DNA from: Macrophomina tecta
Taxonomy: Eukaryota > Ascomycota > Dothideomycetes > Botryosphaeriales > Botryosphaeriaceae
Reading direction: 5' to 3'
Assembly (NCBI GenBank): GCA_024180945.1
Contig: JAKSGN010000005.1
Location: forward strand, 806,001-870,000
DNA length: 64,000 bases
Part shown: positions 58,432 to 64,000 of the stretch, in pieces
How positions within the stretch are numbered: the first letter of the stretch is position 1
How the letters are laid out: every line of letters starts with the position of its first letter
Position numbers and translations under genes: made by a program
The notes under the pieces: model-generated
Seen by the model: only the letters and a program-made list of their open reading frames with translations
Told to the model about the DNA's origin: nothing
The model's database searches: none

Positions 58432-58865
58432 ATGTCGTTCCACCTTTCTGCCGAGGACATCCGCATCGAGGACAACCACATCCTCAAGGCCCGTCTCCGC
58501 ACCGAGTCTGGAGACTGGAACGATGCTGAGATCGACCTCAACAACCACTTGGGCAACCAGGACGGCATGATCCACTGGGATGGCCGTGGTATGTGTCCTC
58601 ACACCACCGCCAATGGCACCAGAACGCCAGGCTAACCCATCGCAGACTTCTCCCACTCTGCCGAGAACGTCACCTTCTCCATCGAGGGTGGCGGCGAGGT
58701 TCCCGTCCTCCGCACCTTCCTCCGCTCCATCGACGGCGAGGAGTTCGCTCGGGACGTCAACCTGGCCGAGCGCATCCAGAACCACGATGGCAACTTCGTC
58801 TACGGTAGGCGCCTCTACCTTGATATCACCGCGAGGATAAGCCACTAACAATGCCTGTAGTCTAA
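58432..58865 (+). CDS. cyanovirin-N homolog (CVNH) lectin-like protein, 106 aa
   Basis: Exons 58432-58588, 58646-58804 and 58861-58865; introns of 57 and 56 nt, both GT-AG. The last exon supplies only two bases of the final Val codon plus TAA. The protein is one CVNH domain at full length: SFHLSAEDIRIEDNHILKA, AEIDLNNHLGNQDGMIHW, then the second repeat DFSHSAENVTFSIEG and NLAERIQNHDGNF. Like most fungal single-domain members it has no signal peptide, and the disulfide cysteines of the cyanobacterial protein are absent. Fungal CVNH proteins bind mannose-type glycans; their physiological role is unclear. A long CT-rich leader precedes the ATG. Confidence 0.88.
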
Positions 58866-59134
58866 ACAAGACGTTCTCCCGCCATGACAACCGAACCGGA
58901 GGGCTGAGAGATGCATTCGGAGGGTTTGGACACCGGGGGAAGGATTGCGTACATGCTCTGGAAAACGACATGATATGGGGTCCGAGGGCTGAGGTTATGG
59001 CGATAGCCTAGTCCGCATTGAACGAAACACATTATGGTATCCTGCTACTTCGCCGACGTGACATTGTGTTATGGTGTTTCTTTATTCTTCCCGCCGCCGA
59101 CCTATTCCCTCATCATGTTGTGGGTCTCTTGCCC

Positions 59135-59794
59135 CTATCTCTTGAGCTCGAACGATCGGCTCATGAAGATGGTGCCCTCCAGGGTGGTCTCGTAGTATTT
59201 ATCCGTCTCCCCGAAGCCGTGCCGCCGGTACAGCTTCTGAGCGCCTTGCATACGTGGCAACGTGTCGAGCAGGATCTCGGCATAGCCCAGCTCCCTCGCA
59301 ACCTCAATAGCCTGCTCGACGAGCGCGTTGCCGATCCCCAGCGATCGCCCCACTGGCAAGACGTAAAGCCGCTTGAGCTCGCCGATCCGCCTGCCACCAG
59401 CACCAGCATCATGTCTTGCAGCTGCATCACCCGACGAGGACGTCGCGCGGCGGTATGCCTCGACAGCCTGCGTGACATCACGCAGGGCGATGCAACCAAC
59501 TGGCTCCGACGCATCTTCCCCAGCGCTGCTGAGGTACGCCAGCAGTATCTCGCCGTCGCTTTCGGGCGCGTATTTGCCGGGCAGCGACGCCAACTCCGTC
59601 TCGAAGGACTGGAAGGCCAGGTCGATGTCTAGCCAGGCGGCGTAGCGGCCGAAGAGGCCTGCGGTCGCGCGCAGTTCGTCTGGCGTGCGGGCGGGGCGGA
59701 TCGCGAATTCGGGTCTTGTGGAGCTGCCGCCAGGCGATGCTGCCGCGGGCGAGGCTGGGGCGGGAGATGCATTGCGATCGGTCGAGGAGGCCAT
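59135..59794 (-). CDS. GNAT-family N-acetyltransferase, 219 aa
   Basis: Single exon; ATG at 59794, since the slightly longer frame begins with TTG. After a Ser/Ala/Pro-rich lead of about 28 residues comes FAIRPARTPDELRATAGLF, a central strand PVGCIALRD, and then the acetyl-CoA-binding segment ELKRLYVLPVGRSLGIGNAL near residue 145, where R-x-x-G-x-G is GRSLGIG. The end, LDTLPRMQGAQKLYRRHGF, is the classic GNAT C-terminal half. The acceptor substrate is unknown. It is convergent with the CVNH gene and divergent from the phytase-like gene; there is no targeting signal. Confidence 0.83.
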   Translation of the reverse strand: MASSTDRNASPAPASPAAASPGGSSTRPEFAIRPARTPDELRATAGLFGRYAAWLDIDLAFQSFETELASLPGKYAPESDGEILLAYLSSAGEDASEPVGCIALRDVTQAVEAYRRATSSSGDAAARHDAGAGGRRIGELKRLYVLPVGRSLGIGNALVEQAIEVARELGYAEILLDTLPRMQGAQKLYRRHGFGETDKYYETTLEGTIFMSRSFELKR

Positions 59795-60451
59795 TGAGTC
59801 GTCCAATGCCTCGGAGGGCTACTTGAGAAGAAGAGAGCTGTGTGTCTGGGGCGCTACCTGCTGACGACGCGAGGGATAGGTACGATGACTGTTCGCCGTT
59901 GGATTGCTGCCAGCTCTACCGCTATTGCGACCTCGGCTTGCCTCGCTCGGGAACCCGCAGTTGCGCGCTCCCCTCTCTCGGCCTCCGTCTCCTCAATGAA
60001 CCCAGCCGATGGAAACTGGATGGCGAAACTGAGAAACCTCGTCCTCAGCGGAGATAGCATCACTTGCATAACCCCTGCAGACTCTCCACTGCGCCGCTTG
60101 GTTGACGTCTCTACTGCAGCCGGCGCGGAACACTTTGAAGCCCCCCAGCCAATCAGAACTCGTATGGGGCTCTCGTGGGCAAGCCGCCTCGTCCGTCCCT
60201 GAAGGTTCCAAGACCACGATCAACACCGCAACAGGAAGCTCATCTCCAGCTCCGTCCAATGTCTGCTTTTCACTGACCCAGGGATGCCTCCCGCTGCCTG
60301 TCGATCCCGGGTTCGCCGCATTGGCGGCTCAAAAAGCAACCACCTCCGTGGGCTAGGATGAAGTAGCCATAAAAACGGCCGCGGGGTCGCAGCACCCCCT
60401 CCAGCACGCCAGTCAATTCCCCGCGCTCTTTTCGCTTGCTCAGACCTGACG
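59795..60451. other. divergent intergenic region
   Basis: The shared upstream region of the acetyltransferase and the phytase-like gene. Short overlapping frames only; no gene seen. Confidence 0.5.
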
Positions 60452-62077
60452 ATGCTCACGCGCTCGCTCCTTGCAGCTCTCCCGCTGCTATACTCCGCCT
60501 CTGCTGTCCCCTCAATCCCGTCCTCCGCATCCGCCGCCGTCAACACCACGACCTGCAACGGCAACACCTACACTTACAAGTATCTCGCCGGCTACGGCCT
60601 CGTCCCAGGCAACGCGAGCGACAAGTATGGCGACACGCTAGGCGGCCTTGGCTCCTCGATCGCCATTGAGCACGGGTCGTGGAAGCGCAGCGCCAACGGC
60701 ACCTACACGGGCACGTTGTGGGCGCTGCCTGACCGCGGTTGGAACACCAACGGCACGCTAAACTACAATCCGCGCGTGCACAAGCTGGGTGTTAGCTTCA
60801 CGCCCGCAAAATCATCAGCTTCGCCGAACCTGCGGCTGGCGTATCTCGATACCGTGCTGTTCAGCGATCCGAGCGGGACGCCGGTGACGGGGTTGGATGG
60901 CGATTTTTCAGGGCACATCAGTTTTGACGGGTTCCCGGATCTGCCGGTGGCGACGTATGTCGGCGATGGCTTTGGGGGGAATGGGACAGGTGGGAGGAGG
61001 GTGTCAGTGGATAGTGAGGGGCTGGTGTTGGGGCCTGATGGCTCGTTTTGGGTGAGCGATGAGTATGGGCCGTACATCTACCGCTTCTCGAAGGCGGGCA
61101 AGATGGTGAGCGCGATCAGGCCGCCTGATGCGTTCATTCCGATCAGAAATGAGACTGAAAGGTAGGACACCAATCACCCTTTAAAGACTTCTGGTAACTC
61201 CTCGAGAACACCCGACTGACTACCTCCCAGTTTCTCTGCCTCCTCCGCCCCATTATACGACCCGGAGCGCGTTCCCATTCCCGAAGACGCGACATCCGGC
61301 CGTGCCAACAACCAAGGCTTCGAAGGCCTGACCATCTCGCCCGACGGCACCACGCTCTCCGTTCTCGCGCAATCTGCGCTGATGCAAGACGGCGGCGCCA
61401 AGTCGTCGACCCGGCGCCATGCCCGCCTCCTGCAGTACGACATCACCAACGCCTCGCATCCCGTCTACAAGAAGTCCTACGTCGTCTCGCTGCCAACCTT
61501 CACCAACGCCGACGACAAGACCCGCGTCGCGGCCCAGAGCGAGATCCTCGCCCTCAGCCCAACCCAGTTCCTCGTCCTAGCCCGCGACTCCAACGCCGGC
61601 CGCGCAGCCGAATCCACGCTGAGCCTTTACCGCCATGTCGACGTGTTCGACATCGCCAACGCCACCGACGTCACATCCAGCGTCCCGGGCGTCGATGCCG
61701 TGAACGGTAGCGTAGCCAGCACCGCCGGCGTGCTGAAGAGCGGCGTCGCGCCCGCAACGTTCTGCGCGTGGCTCGACTTCAACGTGAACACGCAGCTGGA
61801 CCGCTTCGGCCTGCACAATGGCGGCGAGGATGATGCGGGCTTGCTGAACGAGAAGTGGGAGGCGCTGGCGGTAGTGCCGGTCATTGGGGACGATGGGGCG
61901 GAGGTCGAGGGGGAGTGGTTTCTGATCAGTCTGAGCGATGATGACTTTATTACGCAAGATGGGTACATGGATGGTGGGAGGTTCAGGTATGCGGATGAGA
62001 CGGGGGCGAGTTTGGATAATCAGGCGTTGGTGTTTAGAGTGGGGTTGGAGAAGGGGTTGAGGCCGGCGGGGTATTGA
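60452..62077 (+). CDS. secreted esterase-like phytase-domain protein, 518 aa
   Basis: Exons 60452-61161 and 61231-62077; intron 61162-61230 (69 nt, GTAGGA donor, CTGAC branch, CCCAG). A signal peptide covers about residues 1-18 (LLAALPLLYSASA). The mature part matches the phytase-like (esterase-like, PF13449) beta-propeller: GLGSSIAIEHGSW, LPDRGWNTNGTLNYNPR, SEGLVLGPDGSFWVSDEYGPYIYRF, NQGFEGLTISPDG, LLNEKWEALAVVP and DDDFITQDG. About a dozen N-x-S/T sites fit a glycosylated secreted protein. Despite the name, true phytase activity is rarely shown for this group; the acidic and Asp-rich loops suggest Ca2+ binding. The length is normal for fungal members. Confidence 0.87.
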
Positions 62078-63562
62078 TGTGGCTCTCTTGCATGGGGGGG
62101 TTAAGAAGCAGAGGGTATTTTTAAATGGCCATACGAGCTTAATGAATTCTCTGAGACATAGATCGCCGAGTCCGTACATGAAAAGCTACTTCGATTAGAT
62201 TGTTCCCTTTTCCAGGGAACGCCTTCGGTTGTTGATTTGCGCCAGGCTTGCGAGATGGACTCGGCACAGGAGCAAGGCCGAGGCAGGAGAATACAGCGTT
62301 TTCTGCGCTCGTTAGGCTTTTGGCTCAACTATGGAGGGTACCACACAACCTGATATCCTCGTCCGCCCCAACAGCTGGCGAGTCTCCTGAGCCTGCGTAT
62401 GATTACTCCTCCGTCTCTGTCGTCAGTACCACAGCAAGCCGAGCCAGAGCAAAACGTCTTCCAAATATCCGTCTCCGCGCAATATTTTCCTCAGAGCTTT
62501 TCCCTTTTTTTTTTTTTTTTGCCGTCGAGTAGCCTGGCACTTGCTGACCATGAGCGCCTCGAAGGCTAATAGCAACCAGCTTCTGGAACGCTGCACAATT
62601 CCAAACTCGCCACTCTCGTCTTATCTCGATTTGCCGAGATACCTTTTAAAGGTATATCGGATCACATCTTTCATTTTATAACGTTAGCTAAGAGAAACCG
62701 CGTATTCGGCAGAACTACCTAGCATAGGCAAAAGTTACTTGCAGGCTTGCAGCTGCGTTATGGTGCTCTGGAAACTGGAGGGCTGGGGAGCAATTTTAAC
62801 GCGCTTAACGTGGAGGTGAGAGGTGGAGGGTCGTTCGCTGGTAATGGTGTCCGCCTCGGTGATCTTCATGTTGAAGAGGTGCTGCGGAGGGGCCTGGTGG
62901 GGAAGGGTTTCGACAGTGAGGTTTAGGGCGACGAGTTGAGGTCGGAAAATAGGGACGCGGCGCTGGTAGCAGTGCGATTGATGTTGTCAGTGGGGATTTA
63001 TCAAGCGTAAGGGTAGATTTTGATTATTATTCACCTAGCGAGCATCGTCCGCATTGCTGTCTGGTTTGCCTGGCGATGGTGATGTGATGGGAGGTGGGCT
63101 GCGAGACTGGCTATAGTGACGTCCTGCTCGAGTGTGGAGCGTGGTGCTGGATCTCTTTGTTCATGGTGCGTGGCCTCTGTGTCATGGAAAGGAGCCCCTG
63201 TCATGCTGTCGGTCACTAAGGGCCATGCCAGAGGGTGCCATTGCTGAAGGTCCTATCTGAGAGTGATGGGTTGTCATGCAACACCATGGCTGGATGTCAT
63301 GATGCCCAGTTGTGATGCAGGAAACGACCGTCGCGAGCAGTATCGTCACTATTATCAGCCGCCTGGCGTGCTCCGCGCATGAGATAGGCAGCGACGGCGC
63401 GTTGGCCCGCGGGCTTGTCGCGCCATTGCAAGACCACAATACCACCAGCGCGCCCGCATGCACCGGTCGGGACAGCTGGAAAAGCCTCAAACTAATCATG
63501 ACCTCGAGACGACATGGCATAAAGTGCAGCGTGCGTTGGAGTACACAGGACGCAGAAGTGAC
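62078..63562. other. intergenic, 1.5 kb
   Basis: A 16-nt T run lies at 62505-62520. A plus-strand stretch at about 62750-62930, ending in TAG, has a Gly-rich, protein-like frame (GNGVRLGDLHVEEVLRRGL) but no start or neighbours to join. No gene is supported. Confidence 0.4.
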
Positions 63563-63831
63563 ATGCCCTCACCCGCTCGAACGCCGATGGCGTCTCAGAT
63601 CTTCATCCGCTCTCTGCTCACCACCAAAGAAGAAGCCTTCCTCGAAGAATGTCGCAAGGACAGTCGATCAACGAAAGTGAAGAACACTGCTCTCAAGCGA
63701 GAGAAGAGTAGCCATCAAAAATTGCCCCAGGTGACGCCCCCGAAGAGACCCCATACCTGTCCAGCCCGCGCTGTACAATGCTGGTGGTCAGGCAGGCCCC
63801 AGCTTTCTTGATCGCCGGAAGCCCCAGGCAG
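63563..63831 (+). CDS. possible 5' part of a gene running off the window
   Basis: ATG at 63563 starts MPSPARTPMASQIFIRSLLT, with helical charged sequence (EEAFLEECRKD) and codon use like the real genes nearby. A consensus GTAAGT donor stands at 63832. However, the direct frame meets a stop at 63809, so another short intron would be needed between about 63670 and 63760; I could not fix it. The next exon would lie near or past the right edge. Unidentified and weakly supported. Confidence 0.2.
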
Positions 63832-64000
63832 GTAAGTATGAAGAAAAGAAGAAGAGGAAAAGGTTTGAAGGTGGTGGGAGGGAGGATTTATATAGCCAGC
63901 AGTTAGACCGTGGGAGTAGCTGGCACGGGGCGTGTTCAAGGATTCCGGCACGTGCGCCTGACCAAATGACACATAGTTGGCATACAAGGCAACAGCAAAA

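Noticed and set aside
1..64000. tRNA, rRNA, CRISPR or plasmid features
   Set aside because: No A/B-box tRNA pattern, rRNA core or spaced repeats were noticed on reading both strands.

Overview
The window looks like nuclear DNA of a filamentous ascomycete (Pezizomycotina). Genes are split by short introns, mostly 47-164 nt, with GT-AG ends and CTAAC/CTGAC-like branch sites. The families are typically fungal: a PTH11-type rhodopsin-domain receptor, a LaeA-like methyltransferase, a Zn2Cys6 regulator, a cyanovirin-N homolog, a CFEM-like surface protein and C2H2/STAND-associated proteins. A class such as Dothideomycetes is possible but is only inference. I saw no tRNA, rRNA or CRISPR. All exon joins below were made by eye from reading frame and splice signals, and family names come from remembered motifs, not searches.

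Layout. 0.6-7.1 kb: two small unknown genes, a short-chain dehydrogenase with a GC-AG intron, and a small single-pass membrane protein. 7.3-15.2 kb: gene-poor, with only weak coding-like fragments. 15.2-24.7 kb: a GNAT acetyltransferase, an unknown 364-aa protein with a 10-nt first exon, an orphan tail of a fungal ankyrin-type protein, a seven-helix receptor, and a CFEM-like surface protein. 26.2-33.6 kb: two same-strand C2H2 zinc-finger loci. The first has an apparent frameshift near its 3' end; the second is a pseudogene with four in-frame stops and two opposing frameshifts. 34.3-38.2 kb: a membrane protein, a truncated O-methyltransferase relic and an intact LaeA-like methyltransferase.

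39.5-55.0 kb is the most organised block: a sterol-type glucosyltransferase, an aromatic-hydroxylase-type FAD monooxygenase, an MFS exporter, a P450 and a Zn2Cys6 regulator, in head-to-head and tandem arrangement. Two paralogous F-box/DUF7730-like genes flank it. This is a plausible small-molecule tailoring or detoxification cluster with its own regulator and exporter, but no polyketide, peptide or terpene backbone enzyme lies in the window. Its two divergent promoter regions share the 9-mer GGACTTCCG, once inside a CGGAA-N12-TTCCG inverted repeat, which is a candidate site for the regulator.

55-64 kb: coding-like debris, then a cyanovirin-N homolog, a second GNAT enzyme, a secreted phytase-like esterase-domain protein, and a possible partial gene at the right edge.
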